Source: Rhodocyclaceae bacterium
Lineage (GTDB): Bacteria; Pseudomonadota; Gammaproteobacteria; Burkholderiales; Rhodocyclaceae
Direction of reading: 5' to 3'
DNA: 64,000 bases
Assembly (NCBI GenBank): GCA_023383815.1
Contig: JAHDYG010000003.1
Coordinates: 1-64,000 of the forward strand
Shown here: positions 55,474-64,000 of the stretch, in pieces
How positions within the stretch are numbered: the stretch's first letter is position 1
Layout of the letters: every line of letters starts with the position of its first letter
The notes under the pieces: model-generated
Database searches by the model: none
Told to the model about the DNA's origin: nothing
The model's input: the letters and a program-made list of their open reading frames with translations, nothing else
Program-made: the position numbers and the translations under genes

Positions 55474-56300
55474 TCATGGTCGCGCTCATCGACGGGCTGC
55501 GTGGCTGGTGGCGGCGCCTCGCCGGCGCGCCGGCCCAGGTGCCCGAATCCCTGTGGGCGGGGGTCGAGGCGACGCTTCCATTTCTCGACTTCCTGAGCAA
55601 CGAGGAGCGAGCGCAGTTGCGCGGGCTCGCGCGCGAGTTCCTGGCGCACAAGCAGTTTCACGGCGCGAGCGGGCTGGAGTTGACCGACCGGATGCTGCTT
55701 TCGATCGCGCTGCAGGCCTGCCTGCCGATCCTCCATATCGGGCTCGACGCCTATCGCGGCTGGGTCGGGGTGGTCGTCTATCCGGGAGGATTCATCATCC
55801 CGCGCAGCCAGGCCGACGAGGCAGGCGTCGTCCACGAGTACGACGACGAAGTCCTGGGCGAAGCCTGGGCGCACGGTCCGGTGCTGATCGGCTGGGACAT
55901 CGACGAAACCGGCGACGAGGCCGCAGACGGCCTGAACGTCGTCATCCACGAATTCGTGCACAAGCTCGACATGCTCAACGGCGAGGCCGACGGCCTTCCC
56001 CCGCTTCCGGCCGGGATGTCGCGCACTGAGTGGGCGCGGGTCTTCACCGAGGCGTACGACCAGTTCTGTGAGCTCGTGGATTCTGGATTGCCGACCGTAC
56101 TGGACCCATACGCTGCCGAACATCCGGCCGAGTTCTTCGCAGTGGCCTCGGAAACCTTCTTCGAAGCGCCGCACCGGCTGCAAACGGCATTTCCCGAGGT
56201 CTACGGTCAACTGAGCCGCTTCTATCGGATGGACCCGGCTGCGCGCGCGACCCACAGCGAACCGGACGACGGAGCGCGCATCCAACCGGGTGGGGACTGA
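55470..56300 (+). CDS. mtfA: Zinc-dependent peptidase, MtfA family
   Basis: 276 aa. Metal site His160-Glu161-x-x-His164 in VIHEFVHKLDMLNG, and a Glu in EFFAVASETFFEAP. Family opener LPFLDFLSNEERAQLRGLAREFLAHKQF. E. coli MtfA binds the repressor Mlc and controls glucose PTS. No mlc is nearby, so the partner here is unknown. ATG overlaps the previous stop; a second ATG two codons later is possible. Confidence 0.88.
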   Translation: MIMVALIDGLRGWWRRLAGAPAQVPESLWAGVEATLPFLDFLSNEERAQLRGLAREFLAHKQFHGASGLELTDRMLLSIALQACLPILHIGLDAYRGWVGVVVYPGGFIIPRSQADEAGVVHEYDDEVLGEAWAHGPVLIGWDIDETGDEAADGLNVVIHEFVHKLDMLNGEADGLPPLPAGMSRTEWARVFTEAYDQFCELVDSGLPTVLDPYAAEHPAEFFAVASETFFEAPHRLQTAFPEVYGQLSRFYRMDPAARATHSEPDDGARIQPGGD

Positions 56301-56363
56301 TCCCCAGCGCTCCCAGTGCCCGGCGCCGCACCTTGCGATGCACCCGCAACCAAGACCGCGAAG

Positions 56364-56828
56364 ATGACCGACCGCAAGCGAATCCTGCTCGTCTATCACA
56401 GCCAGTCCGGCAACACCCGCAGGCTCGCGCATGCGGTGTTCCGCGGTGTACGGCGGGTCGAGGACACCGAAAGCTGCATCCTGCGCGCCAGCGCAGCGGG
56501 GGTGGACGACCTGCTCGGCTGCGATGGCCTCCTGCTCGGCACCCCGGAGAATTTCGGCTATCTGTCCGGAGCGTTGAAGGACTTCTTCGATCGCACCTAC
56601 TATCCGTGCGAAGGGCTGCTCACCGGCCTGCCCTACGCGGTCTTCATCAGCGCCGGCAACGATGGTTCCGGCGCCGTGCGCGAGATTGGCCGCATCGCGA
56701 CCGGCTATGGCTGGAAGCTTGCCGCCGATGCGTTGATCGTGCGCAAGGAGGTCACGCCCGCCGCGCTCGAACAGGCCGAAGAACTCGGCGAAGCCTTCGC
56801 GACCGGGGTTGCGCTGGGAATTTTCTGA
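56364..56828 (+). CDS. Flavodoxin-like protein
   Basis: 154 aa. FMN loop YHSQSGNTRRLAHAV, then GLLLGTPENFGYLSGALKDFFDRTYY and SAGNDGSG. The fold is flavodoxin or NAD(P)H-dependent oxidoreductase; partner and reaction not known. ATG 56364 starts the family N-terminus. Confidence 0.82.
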   Translation: MTDRKRILLVYHSQSGNTRRLAHAVFRGVRRVEDTESCILRASAAGVDDLLGCDGLLLGTPENFGYLSGALKDFFDRTYYPCEGLLTGLPYAVFISAGNDGSGAVREIGRIATGYGWKLAADALIVRKEVTPAALEQAEELGEAFATGVALGIF

Positions 56829-56883
56829 GAACCTCCGGCGCTCCGGACGGCGCTTCGCGCGCAAACGATGCCCTGGCGCGGCT

Positions 56884-56898
56884 TTTCGCAATGCGAAA
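56884..56898. promoter_or_regulatory. 15-bp inverted repeat upstream of the host-attachment gene
   Basis: TTTCGCA and TGCGAAA flank a single A. It lies 90 bp upstream of the host-attachment gene and could be an operator. Confidence 0.4.
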
Positions 56899-56987
56899 TG
56901 GCAGCCCTTTGCACGACCATTCGGGCAGGTCTAAGCTGGAAGCGCTGTCTTTGACGGCGCACGTTTCCAATTGTCCGGAGGTACACC

Positions 56988-57428
56988 ATGGCGATTACCT
57001 GGATTCTGGTTGCCAACGCCAGCCTGGCGAGACTGTACGAGAACCTCGGCCCCAACAAGGGGCTCAGACTGGTCAAGGAGCTGATCCACCCTGAAAGCCG
57101 ACTCAAGAACGCCGACCTCGTGACCGACCGCCCCGGCAGCATGGCGTCGAACGGCAACGCACCCGGCGCAAAAACCCCCCAGACCCTTCCCAAGGAGCAC
57201 GAAGCCCGAGTCTTCGCCCAGGAACTGGCGCAGGAACTGTATGCCGGGCGCACCCGAAACGCATTCCGACGAGCGATCGTCTTCGCCCCGCCCGCCTTCA
57301 TGGGCCTGCTGAACTCGGTGCTGGATTCGCCGACCGCGCAGTTGATCACCGACCGGTTCGAAAAGGACTACACCAAGTCACCCGAGCCACGACTCAAAGA
57401 GCACCTGGAGGCGTGCCTGTATCTCTGA
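56988..57428 (+). CDS. Host attachment family protein
   Basis: 146 aa. ITWILVANASLARLYE at the start and the helix KEHEARVFAQELAQELYAGR followed by IVFAPPAFMGLL match the Pfam host-attachment family, named for an Agrobacterium protein but broadly distributed and related to eRF1-like folds. Function in this organism unknown. Strong ribosome site CCGGAGG. A good terminator follows. Confidence 0.85.
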   Translation: MAITWILVANASLARLYENLGPNKGLRLVKELIHPESRLKNADLVTDRPGSMASNGNAPGAKTPQTLPKEHEARVFAQELAQELYAGRTRNAFRRAIVFAPPAFMGLLNSVLDSPTAQLITDRFEKDYTKSPEPRLKEHLEACLYL

Positions 57429-57454
57429 AGCACGAAAACCCGATTGTTCAGGGG

Positions 57455-57476
57455 ACGGGGCCGAAGGCCCCGTTTT
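57455..57476. terminator. Terminator after the host-attachment gene
   Basis: ACGGGGCC and GGCCCCGT form an 8-bp stem with loop GAA, then TTT. Convergent with thpR, whose stop lies at its edge. Confidence 0.85.
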
Positions 57477-58072
57477 CAGTGCTGTGGGCCAGATGGCACG
57501 ATTCCACCCGATTCCGTCCGCCGCAGTTGCCATTCCCCGATCACCCGATAGTGCGCGCCTTCGGCGCCGAGCGTGGATTCGACCAGCACGAATCGCCCGA
57601 CATCCCACCCGCACCCTTCGATTGCCCGCGCCTCACAGCGATGAACCGCCTTGCGCACGAGCGTCACGTGTGGCGTGAATTTCCTCTGCTCGGTCGGAAA
57701 GCCTGCGGCGGCGAGATGCCCGATCAGCGATTGCGCGAGCGCCCGGAGGGGCTGAGGCGGCTCGCTGGTGCCGGCCCAGACGATGCGGTTGTGCGCCCAG
57801 CCGCCCACACGATCGATGACGAAGCGAAAGGGCTCGCCGGATACGAGGTCGCCGACCGCACGCAGTCGCTCGAGATCGGTCCGCGCCACCTCGCCGAGAA
57901 AGGCGAGCGTGAGATGCAGGGTCTCCCTGCGCATCGCCCGCCCACCGCACTCGGCGCGAATCTGCAGCGCCTGCGCGTGCAGTCTCCGGGCACTTTCGTC
58001 GTCCGGCCACAGGGCGAAGAACACGCGTGCCCGGGAACCGCGCCCGCCGTCGTCCTGCCGGGCCTCAGGCAC
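57476..58072 (-). CDS. thpR: RNA 2',3'-cyclic phosphodiesterase ThpR
   Basis: 198 aa from GTG 58072. It has the two HxTx motifs HLTLAFLG and HVTLVRK of the 2H phosphoesterase family, and [17 protein letters not shown] at the N-terminus. The enzyme opens 2',3'-cyclic phosphates on RNA; it was once called 2'-5' RNA ligase. Its GTG overlaps the ispF 3' end by 8 bases. An open frame extends further into ispF but has no likeness to the family. Confidence 0.85.
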   Translation of the reverse strand: MPEARQDDGGRGSRARVFFALWPDDESARRLHAQALQIRAECGGRAMRRETLHLTLAFLGEVARTDLERLRAVGDLVSGEPFRFVIDRVGGWAHNRIVWAGTSEPPQPLRALAQSLIGHLAAAGFPTEQRKFTPHVTLVRKAVHRCEARAIEGCGWDVGRFVLVESTLGAEGAHYRVIGEWQLRRTESGGIVPSGPQH

Positions 58073-58586
58073 GGCCCTCGTCGCGCACGAGCAGCGCAAC
58101 GACCTGGGCGGCGATGCCTTCACCACGCCCGGTGAAGCCAAGCTTCTCGGTCGTCTTGCCCTTGATGTTCACTGCCGCCGGTTCGAGGCCCAGATCGCCT
58201 GCGATGTTCGCCACCATGGCCGGTACGTGCGGCAGGATCTTCGGCGCCCGGCAGATCACCGTCGCATCGACGTTCACGACCGAATAGCCCGCCGCGCGCA
58301 CCCGGGCAAACGCTTCGCGCAGCAGCGCGCGGCTGTCCGCGCCGGCATGGCGCGGATCTGTATCGGGAAACAGGCGCCCGATGTCGCCCAGTCCGGCCGC
58401 ACCGAGCAGGGCATCCGTCAGCGCATGGAGCAGCACGTCGGCATCGGAATGCCCCAGCAAGCCCAGCGGAAAAGGGATCGTCACGCCGCCGACGATCAGC
58501 GGGCGGCCCGCCACGAGCGCATGGACATCAAAGCCCTGGCCGATGCGAAGCGCCGGAAACGATCGTCCGAAATGGGTCTCGGCCAT
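58065..58586 (-). CDS. ispF: 2-C-methyl-D-erythritol 2,4-cyclodiphosphate synthase IspF
   Basis: 173 aa. Metal ligands in GQGFDVHAL and the later [20 protein letters not shown] (split motif), with GRLFPDTDP. Makes the cyclic diphosphate in the MEP isoprenoid pathway. The stop overlaps thpR; start MAETHFG follows ispD by 5 bp. GTG three codons upstream is an alternative. Confidence 0.95.
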   Translation of the reverse strand: MAETHFGRSFPALRIGQGFDVHALVAGRPLIVGGVTIPFPLGLLGHSDADVLLHALTDALLGAAGLGDIGRLFPDTDPRHAGADSRALLREAFARVRAAGYSVVNVDATVICRAPKILPHVPAMVANIAGDLGLEPAAVNIKGKTTEKLGFTGRGEGIAAQVVALLVRDEGRA

Positions 58587-58591
58587 GAGCT

Positions 58592-59293
58592 TCACTCCTC
58601 GCGATTGCGCAGGATCCACTCGGCCAGATGCAGATCGAGCGGATAGGTGACCTTCAGGTTCGTCGCATCGCCCAACACCAGTTTCGGATGCAGACCCGCC
58701 GCTTCCAGCGCGGATGACTCGTCGGTGACGTGCTGCGCGCTTTCGAGCGCCCTGCGCAGCATCACGTAGCGGAACATCTGCGGTGTCTGCGCCTGCCACA
58801 GGCAGTCTCGCGCCACGGTCCCGAGCACGTGACGATGTTCGTCCGCGCGCTTGAGCGTATCGGCGACCGGAACCGCGAGCAGCCCACCGACTTCGTCCTG
58901 CGCCAGATCCCGGATCAGGCGGTCGACGTGCCATTCGGCAAGGCATGGGCGCGCGGCATCGTGGACCAGGATCCAGTCGGTCGGCTGCACGAGCGAAGCA
59001 ATCGCGCGCAGGCCCGCAAGCACACTGTCCGCCCGCGTCGTGCCACCGCAGAACAGCGGTACCAGCCGATCTCCAAGACCGGACCAGTCGTGGCGCCGCC
59101 ACTCGGCATCATCGACCGACAGCACGACGAACACTTTCTCGATCTCAGCGACTCCGCACAGCACCTGGAGTGCGTGGTGAATCAGCGGTTTGCCAAGCAG
59201 TGCAAGATACTGCTTGGGTTGCCCGGAGCCCATGCGGCTGCCCGAGCCGGCAGCCGGAACGATTGCATAGTAGCGGGGGTGAAAGGCTTGCAT
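58592..59293 (-). CDS. ispD: 2-C-methyl-D-erythritol 4-phosphate cytidylyltransferase IspD
   Basis: 233 aa. Nucleotide loop [18 protein letters not shown], then VHDAARPCL and the late ALEAAGLHP. It transfers CMP to methylerythritol phosphate. The frame is open 69 bases upstream but ATG 59293 gives the family length. Confidence 0.95.
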   Translation of the reverse strand: MQAFHPRYYAIVPAAGSGSRMGSGQPKQYLALLGKPLIHHALQVLCGVAEIEKVFVVLSVDDAEWRRHDWSGLGDRLVPLFCGGTTRADSVLAGLRAIASLVQPTDWILVHDAARPCLAEWHVDRLIRDLAQDEVGGLLAVPVADTLKRADEHRHVLGTVARDCLWQAQTPQMFRYVMLRRALESAQHVTDESSALEAAGLHPKLVLGDATNLKVTYPLDLHLAEWILRNREE

Positions 59294-59391
59294 GGCGCGG
59301 ATCTTACCGCGAAACCCCACGGGCCGACGCTGCCGATGTCCTCGTTCGTCACCGCGCTCCAATCACGGGTCCATTGCCCGAACCCGGGTCC

Positions 59392-60489
59392 TCAGACGAC
59401 CAGATAGCGGTCCACCGCGGCTTCGTCCCACGTCAGGTTGCAACCCGGCGCGTCAGGCGGCGTCGCGTGGCCGCCGTGCACCTCCAGCGGTTCCTGGAGA
59501 ATGGGTGTGGCCCAGTCGACATACTCGAGCCAGTGGGCCGAAGGAGAGACCGCCAGCAGGTGTACGCTCAACTCGGGAAAGAGATGGCTCGACAGCGGCA
59601 ACCCCGCTGCATCGGCGATTGCGGCGGCCTTGAGCCAGCCTGTCACGCCGCCGATCTTCATGGCGTCCGGCATGACATAGTCCGAACCGCCCAGTGCGAC
59701 GCAGGCGGCCATCTCGTGCGTCCCCCACCAGTTCTCGCCCATCTGGATCGCGGTCCGCGCCTCGTCGCGAATGCGTGCGTGGCCGGCGTAGTCTTCGGCC
59801 AGGGCCGGCTCTTCGATCCAGTACAGCCCCTCGCCATCGAGCACCCGGATACGCGCGGCGGCCTCCGGTACGCTCAAGGCCTGGTTATAGTCCGTCATCA
59901 GCACGATCTCGTCGCCGACCGCCTTGCGCACGGCACGAACCGCTGCCAGATCGGCCGCTGCATCGGCGTAACCCAGGCGCAGCTTGATGGCGCGAAACCC
60001 GGGTTCGACCAGATGCCTGGCCTGCTCCGCAGCCCGCTGTGGCCCGATCATTCCAAGACCGCAACTGTTGTAGGCAGGAATGCGACGCAACTCGCCGCCC
60101 AGTGCCCGGGCCAGCGGGATGCCCTGCGCTCTGGCGAGCGCATCCCACAAGGCCATGTCGATCCCGGCGAGTGCCATTCCAACCACGCCCTTGCAGCCAA
60201 GCAGGCGAAACCTGCTCCGCAGCTTCCGGTCCAGTTCGATCGGCGACACAGGCTCGCCCTGGATCAGTTGCGAAAGCTGCCCCAGCATCTGCACGACCGG
60301 CTTGAGCACCAGGGGGGTGTAGCAGAACAGGTACGCCGTGCCGGTGACCCCGGCATCGGTGTAGAGATCGATCAACGCAAGCGGTGCAATGCCGATCGTG
60401 CCATTGCTCGTCTGAAGCGGAAGCGGCATCGGAACACTGACCGCGCGCACGCGCAGGTCGCGGACGATGAGCCTGGGGTGTGCGCTCAT
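59392..60489 (-). CDS. Enolase-superfamily protein, mandelate racemase subgroup
   Basis: 365 aa. N-terminal capping domain and C-terminal barrel. Metal ligands Asp200, Glu226 and Glu252, the Asp275/His302 dyad (MPDAMKIGG, SSHLFPE) and Glu322 are conserved. Lys169 is present, but Arg171 replaces the second Lys of the KxK pair. The sequence is otherwise close to mandelate racemase (DYNQAL, GENWWG), but the change suggests a racemase with altered specificity or a dehydratase. ATG 60489 gives the family start; the open frame upstream has no similarity. Confidence 0.85.
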   Translation of the reverse strand: MSAHPRLIVRDLRVRAVSVPMPLPLQTSNGTIGIAPLALIDLYTDAGVTGTAYLFCYTPLVLKPVVQMLGQLSQLIQGEPVSPIELDRKLRSRFRLLGCKGVVGMALAGIDMALWDALARAQGIPLARALGGELRRIPAYNSCGLGMIGPQRAAEQARHLVEPGFRAIKLRLGYADAAADLAAVRAVRKAVGDEIVLMTDYNQALSVPEAAARIRVLDGEGLYWIEEPALAEDYAGHARIRDEARTAIQMGENWWGTHEMAACVALGGSDYVMPDAMKIGGVTGWLKAAAIADAAGLPLSSHLFPELSVHLLAVSPSAHWLEYVDWATPILQEPLEVHGGHATPPDAPGCNLTWDEAAVDRYLVV

Positions 60490-60685
60490 GAGAGAAATCC
60501 TCGTGCACACCGCACGGAACCGCGTAGCGGCCATCGTGACGCGACCGTCGCCTCCGTGCGATGCAGTCACCGGTCTTCCTGCCGGGTCAGACCTCCCTCA
60601 CCACAGCTTAGGACATGCCGGGACGTCCTGCCGGAACGAATGAAGCCCATTGCCGCCGCCCCCCGAAGCAAAGGACAATGGCTCC

Positions 60686-61291
60686 ATGGAAACCTACGTA
60701 CTGCTCATCGCGCTCGGACTGGGCGCCTATGCGATCGCTTCCCGCGAGCAACAGCAGCGCATCGCGCTGCTGGGCGGCCATCTGCAGAACTACCGCATCG
60801 AAAAACTGATGGAAACGCTCAGCGAGGGCTACATGCGCGCACTCGGCGAGGAATCTCCCCAGCGGCGCGAGCAGATCTGGGAGCTGATGCAGCCCAACGA
60901 GGCCGCACTGAGCAGCCAGTTCAGCCGCTTCGCCGCCGAGATCGCATCCCTCGACGCCGAAGCTGCGCGCGTCAGCCGGCTGCCATGGTCGATCCCCTTC
61001 GCCGATCGGCTGTTCCCGGGGGCGATGTTCGATCTGCGCGCGGCCCTCGACATTCACGCCCGCGGCATCGCCCACGTCGTCCAGAATTCCGACGGCCGCT
61101 CGGCGAAGGACCGTGCCTATGTCCTGTCGGCCGAAATGCTCCTGATGCAGCACACCTGCCACTGGTACTGCAAGTCGAAGACCGTCGCCTCGGCTCGCCT
61201 CATGGCCCGCCACAAGACGACCCACGAGCAGGTTGTCGCCGCCGTCTCCCCCGAGACGCGCCGCGAGTATCTGCGGCTGATTGGCGACTGA
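60686..61291 (+). CDS. Conserved hypothetical protein with N-terminal membrane helix
   Basis: 201 aa. One hydrophobic helix at 3-17 (TYVLLIALGLGAYAI), the rest alpha-helical. Two His/Cys segments near 160 (QHTCHWYCKSK) could bind metal or form disulfides. ATG 60686 gives the membrane helix as the N-terminus. No family recognised. Confidence 0.7.
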   Translation: METYVLLIALGLGAYAIASREQQQRIALLGGHLQNYRIEKLMETLSEGYMRALGEESPQRREQIWELMQPNEAALSSQFSRFAAEIASLDAEAARVSRLPWSIPFADRLFPGAMFDLRAALDIHARGIAHVVQNSDGRSAKDRAYVLSAEMLLMQHTCHWYCKSKTVASARLMARHKTTHEQVVAAVSPETRREYLRLIGD

Positions 61292-61380
61292 GCACCAAGA
61301 GTTTGTGGGAAAGCGCACTACCACTGCCACCAGGCAGCATTGACCCAGCCTTCCCATGATGTTTGAGTTACACGTGCGTG

Positions 61381-61590
61381 CTATTCATTCGATCCAAGCC
61401 ACTTGAATAGTTGCCGTATGACCTCGTTGCTACCGAGCAACGCGAAGCCAAAGAATGGCAATGACGCCAGAACGCACAGGATGCCTACCATTTCGACCGT
61501 CTCGTGCCAGTAGAACTGCCGCACTCCGAAGAACAGGAAGATCGCACCAATCACCACCAGTGCCAGACGAGATCTCAACTCATCGCTCAT
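61381..61590 (-). CDS. Small two-helix membrane protein
   Basis: 69 aa. Two membrane helices, about 8-24 and 34-52, with a charged N-terminus and the polar end RQLFKWLGSNE. ATG 61590 has an excellent GGAGAG 6 nt upstream, which supports the short start over the longer open frame. Lower GC than the neighbours suggests recent arrival or a fast-evolving gene. Function not recognised. Confidence 0.65.
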   Translation of the reverse strand: MSDELRSRLALVVIGAIFLFFGVRQFYWHETVEMVGILCVLASLPFFGFALLGSNEVIRQLFKWLGSNE

Positions 61591-61688
61591 ACTTCTCTCC
61601 GGAATGATCGATTCAGATTGAGTTCGAAGATACCTCATCTATCATTCGAATCACGATATTCGATGTCAACATAATGATGCACAAGACA

Positions 61689-61721
61689 ACGGGCGCGAAC
61701 CCTCGTGAGGTTCGCGCCCGT
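61689..61721. terminator. Strong terminator after the phenylpyruvate decarboxylase gene
   Basis: ACGGGCGCGAACC and GGTTCGCGCCCGT form a perfect 13-bp stem around CTCGTGA. On the minus strand it is followed by TGTCTTGTG. It lies 30 bp after the stop of the decarboxylase. Confidence 0.8.
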
Positions 61722-61750
61722 CTGGAGGCTGTGGTCGTGCGACAGCCGTT

Positions 61751-63385
61751 TCAGGCGGGGTTGGTCTTGGCGACGGTGAGGCGTTTGACGCCTGCAACGA
61801 AGCGCGCGAGCGTGTCGGACAGGACGCCGCGCGGAATGATGGCTTCGATGAGCTGGAACTTGCCGCGGGTCGCGACGGCCTGATCGAGGGCGGCCTTGAG
61901 TTCGGCGCGGGTGGTGACGCGTACACCCTCGCCGCCGAGGCCATCGGCCATCGCGGCGAACTTCCAGTCACCGAGGTCGTTGAACGCGGATTCGGGCTGG
62001 AAGGTGCGCAGCATTTCCCACGAGGCGTTGTTCAGAACGATCACGATCGGATCCCAGCCGAAGCGGCGGCAGTTGCCGATCTCCCATCCAGTCATCTGGA
62101 ACGCGCCATCGCCGACAAGGATGATCGGCCGTTCGCCCGAGGCAGCCTGCAGGCCAAGCCCGGCCGGAACGCCAAAGCCCATGCTGGCGTAGTAGCCGGG
62201 AGCGACGAGCGCGGTGTGGTCGATGTCCATCGCGGTGAACATGCAGTCGCCGATATCGGTGGCGATCGGGATCGGGCCGTCGCGCTGCATGAGGTCGTTG
62301 ATCGCGCGGGCGACGTCGTTGGGGCCGATCGGCTGGTCGTCGGCGACGAGTCCGCGCGGGTAGTTCGGGCGCTCGAAACGGGGCACCGCGTTGCGCTCGG
62401 CAACGCGTGAGAGCATTGCGTCCAGCAGTGCCGGCAGCGTGATGTCCGGGTAGGTGTGGAAGCCCAGCGTGACGCGATGATCGAGCGCCTGGATCGTGTG
62501 CCGCAGATCGATCTTGCGCGAGGAAACGCCGAAGTTGGTGTCGGAGATGATCACACCGAGCAGCAGCAGCGCGTCCGATTCTTCCACCATCCGCGTGATC
62601 TCGGGATCGCCTGCGACACCGAGATAGGTCCCGGCGAGCGGCGCGTCGGTCTCGGCCAGCAGGCCACGCCCGAGGATGGTCGTCACACACGGCACGCCCA
62701 GCCGGCGCGCAAGTTCGGCCACCTGCTCCTCGACGCCGAAGCGCCGGACCTCGACCCCGACCATCAGGACAGGGGCGCTCGCCGAGCGCAGCCGCGCGAG
62801 CACCTCGTCGGCGCATGCCGCCAGCGCATCGGCATCGATCGGCGCCGGCGACAGCGCCACGACCGGCTCGCACGGCACGGCCACCATGTCGCGTGGCAGT
62901 TCGATATACACCGGCCGCGACTCGCGCAGACAGCTTGACAGCACCCGCGAAATCTCGGCCGGCGCGGTGCGCGCATCGTCGAGGCGTGCCTGGTCGCAGG
63001 TGATCTCGCGGTAGATCGCAAACTGCGAATCGATGGTCTTCGCCTGATGGTGCAGCAGCATGCCCGAAAGAACCTCGCCTTTACCGGGCGCTCCGGATAT
63101 GACGACCACCGGCGATTTCTCGGCAAAGGCACCGGCCACCGCGTTGACCATGTTGAGCGCTCCGGCGCCGTAGGTAACCGCGGCAACGCCGAGCTTGCTG
63201 CGATAGCGCGCCGCCGCATCGGCGGCAAAGCCGACGGCGGGCTCATGGCTCATCGTGTAGAGCGGCAGGATCTTCGATTCTTCGATGATCTTGAAGAACG
63301 GCAGCGCAAAGTCGCCGGGGATGCCGAAGACTTCACGAGCGCCATGCGCACTCAGTGCGGTCAGCAGGACTTCAGACAGATTCAT
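61751..63385 (-). CDS. ppdC: Phenylpyruvate/indolepyruvate decarboxylase (ThDP-dependent)
   Basis: 544 aa. The N-terminal pyrimidine domain has the Glu in SHEPAVGFAADAAARY, and the ThDP/Mg motif is GDGAFQMTGWEIGNC followed by NN. It is strikingly close, by memory, to the Azospirillum enzyme that turns phenylpyruvate or indolepyruvate into the aldehyde, so it may serve phenylalanine breakdown or auxin synthesis. ATG 63385 has AAGGAGAG 6 nt upstream. Neighbours do not supply the next enzyme. Confidence 0.85.
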   Translation of the reverse strand: MNLSEVLLTALSAHGAREVFGIPGDFALPFFKIIEESKILPLYTMSHEPAVGFAADAAARYRSKLGVAAVTYGAGALNMVNAVAGAFAEKSPVVVISGAPGKGEVLSGMLLHHQAKTIDSQFAIYREITCDQARLDDARTAPAEISRVLSSCLRESRPVYIELPRDMVAVPCEPVVALSPAPIDADALAACADEVLARLRSASAPVLMVGVEVRRFGVEEQVAELARRLGVPCVTTILGRGLLAETDAPLAGTYLGVAGDPEITRMVEESDALLLLGVIISDTNFGVSSRKIDLRHTIQALDHRVTLGFHTYPDITLPALLDAMLSRVAERNAVPRFERPNYPRGLVADDQPIGPNDVARAINDLMQRDGPIPIATDIGDCMFTAMDIDHTALVAPGYYASMGFGVPAGLGLQAASGERPIILVGDGAFQMTGWEIGNCRRFGWDPIVIVLNNASWEMLRTFQPESAFNDLGDWKFAAMADGLGGEGVRVTTRAELKAALDQAVATRGKFQLIEAIIPRGVLSDTLARFVAGVKRLTVAKTNPA

Positions 63386-63602
63386 GGTCTCTCTCCTTGA
63401 ATGTGGATTCTGCTGCCAGCATATAGACACTCGAGAGCAATGTTCGACCGCATTTCTGTCTCCATGCGCAGTTTTGTGCTTCGTGGATCGCCATCCGGCA
63501 CGAACCGCGAATGTGCACGCAGCGCCTTCCGATTTCCTATACTGAAAACAGGGGTATCACCGCTCCCCTCCCTCTCAACGAACACTTTCGGGAACAAGGA
63601 CG
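63386..63602. promoter_or_regulatory. Divergent region between ppdC and the Memo-like gene
   Basis: 217 bp with lower GC. It must hold both promoters, but I see no clear -35/-10 pair or repeat in it. Confidence 0.35.
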
Positions 63603-64000
63603 ATGGCGAGTGCTTCCGTTCGTCCCGCTGCGGTTGCGGGACTCTTCTACCCGGCCGACCCGCGCGTGCTCCACGCGCAGATCGGAGATCTGATTGGCGC
63701 AGCGATGGCCGCAGACCGGAGCAGCCGCCCGCCAAAGGCAATCGTCGTGCCGCATGCGGGCTACCTCTATTCCGGACCGGTGGCCGCGAGCGGCTATGCG
63801 GCGATTGCGCCCTTGCGCGGGCACGTCAGCCGGGTCGTCCTGCTTGGCCCGGCGCACCGCATGGCTGTGCGCGGATTCGCGATTCCAGCGGCCCAGGCGT
63901 TCGCCACCCCGTTCGGTGAGGTTCCGGTCAGCCGTGACGACTGGCTTGCACTGCAGCGTCGGGCTGACGTCGTCGTCGATGATCGACCGCATGCGCTCGA
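63603..64000 (+). CDS. amrB: AmmeMemoRadiSam system protein B (Memo family), partial
   Basis: 132 codons before the window ends; family proteins run to about 270 aa. VRPAAVAGLFYPADP opens the family, and VVPHAGYLYSGPVAASGYA and LLGPAHRM contain two of the metal-binding histidines. AAGGA lies 4 nt before the ATG. In bacteria it usually sits with an AMMECR1 protein and a radical SAM enzyme; these would lie beyond the window edge. Confidence 0.85.
   Translation, partial: MASASVRPAAVAGLFYPADPRVLHAQIGDLIGAAMAADRSSRPPKAIVVPHAGYLYSGPVAASGYAAIAPLRGHVSRVVLLGPAHRMAVRGFAIPAAQAFATPFGEVPVSRDDWLALQRRADVVVDDRPHAL

Noticed and set aside
56899-56913. Sigma54 promoter before the host-attachment gene
   Set aside because: TGGCAGCCCTTTGCA has GG and GC elements but only 9 bp between them; sigma54 needs 10.

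Overview
The window is a GC-rich, densely packed stretch of bacterial chromosome. It carries mostly housekeeping genes and shows no insertion sequences, phage genes, CRISPR arrays, rRNA or intact tRNA genes. The gene families and their order point to a betaproteobacterium, most likely of the Rhodocyclales/Zoogloeaceae type (Azoarcus, Thauera, Aromatoleum). The pointers are an isc operon with a second cysteine desulfurase, dapC/dapD/dapE next to a pilU-type ATPase, ppx divergent from ppk with relA beside it, etfBA with a long acyl-CoA dehydrogenase, and a phenylpyruvate decarboxylase. The taxonomic call is inference from remembered family resemblance, not from a search.

Layout. 1-1219: end of an unidentified gene, a roughly 300-bp gap with a perfect 26-bp palindrome, then suhB (minus). 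1391-9815 (plus): trmJ, cysE and a complete isc operon (iscR, desulfurase paralogue, iscS, iscU, iscA, hscB, hscA, fdx, iscX), headed by a clear sigma70 promoter overlapped by an IscR type 1 box. 9825-15755 (minus): a lone receiver protein, prmB, dapE, pilU, dapD, dapC. 15857-23480 (plus): smc, zipA, ligA, galU, ending at a good terminator. 23536-32495 is mixed: typA, mtnP, radA, a LysR regulator, lplT, a family 4 uracil-DNA glycosylase, rimI, tsaB and a small exported protein.

32787-37016 (plus): an OmpR/EnvZ-like pair, then the tightly coupled set yciB(ispZ), yciI, bolA and a parvulin isomerase. 37125-44909 holds a fatty-acid/acyl-CoA module: acyl-CoA dehydrogenase, etfA, etfB, a divergent TetR regulator with helically phased repeats in its promoter, tatD, an ECHDC3-like crotonase and an acyl-CoA ligase. 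44940-49927 (minus): a four-gene MCE lipid ABC transporter downstream of ppx. 50126-54468: ppk1 and relA, convergent. 54583-57428 (plus): EamA transporter, MtfA-like peptidase, flavodoxin and a host-attachment family protein. 57476-60489 (minus): thpR, ispF, ispD and a mandelate-racemase relative. 60686-64000: a conserved hypothetical, a tiny membrane protein, a phenylpyruvate/indolepyruvate decarboxylase and the start of a Memo-family gene.

I see no convincing undescribed multi-gene system. The most interesting observations are small. They include tandem hairpins splitting the isc operon between iscA and hscB, an operator-like array upstream of the TetR gene, a crotonase lacking both catalytic glutamates, a racemase homologue with the second catalytic Lys replaced by Arg, a tRNA-like relic inside the MCE operon, and candidate leaderless starts.
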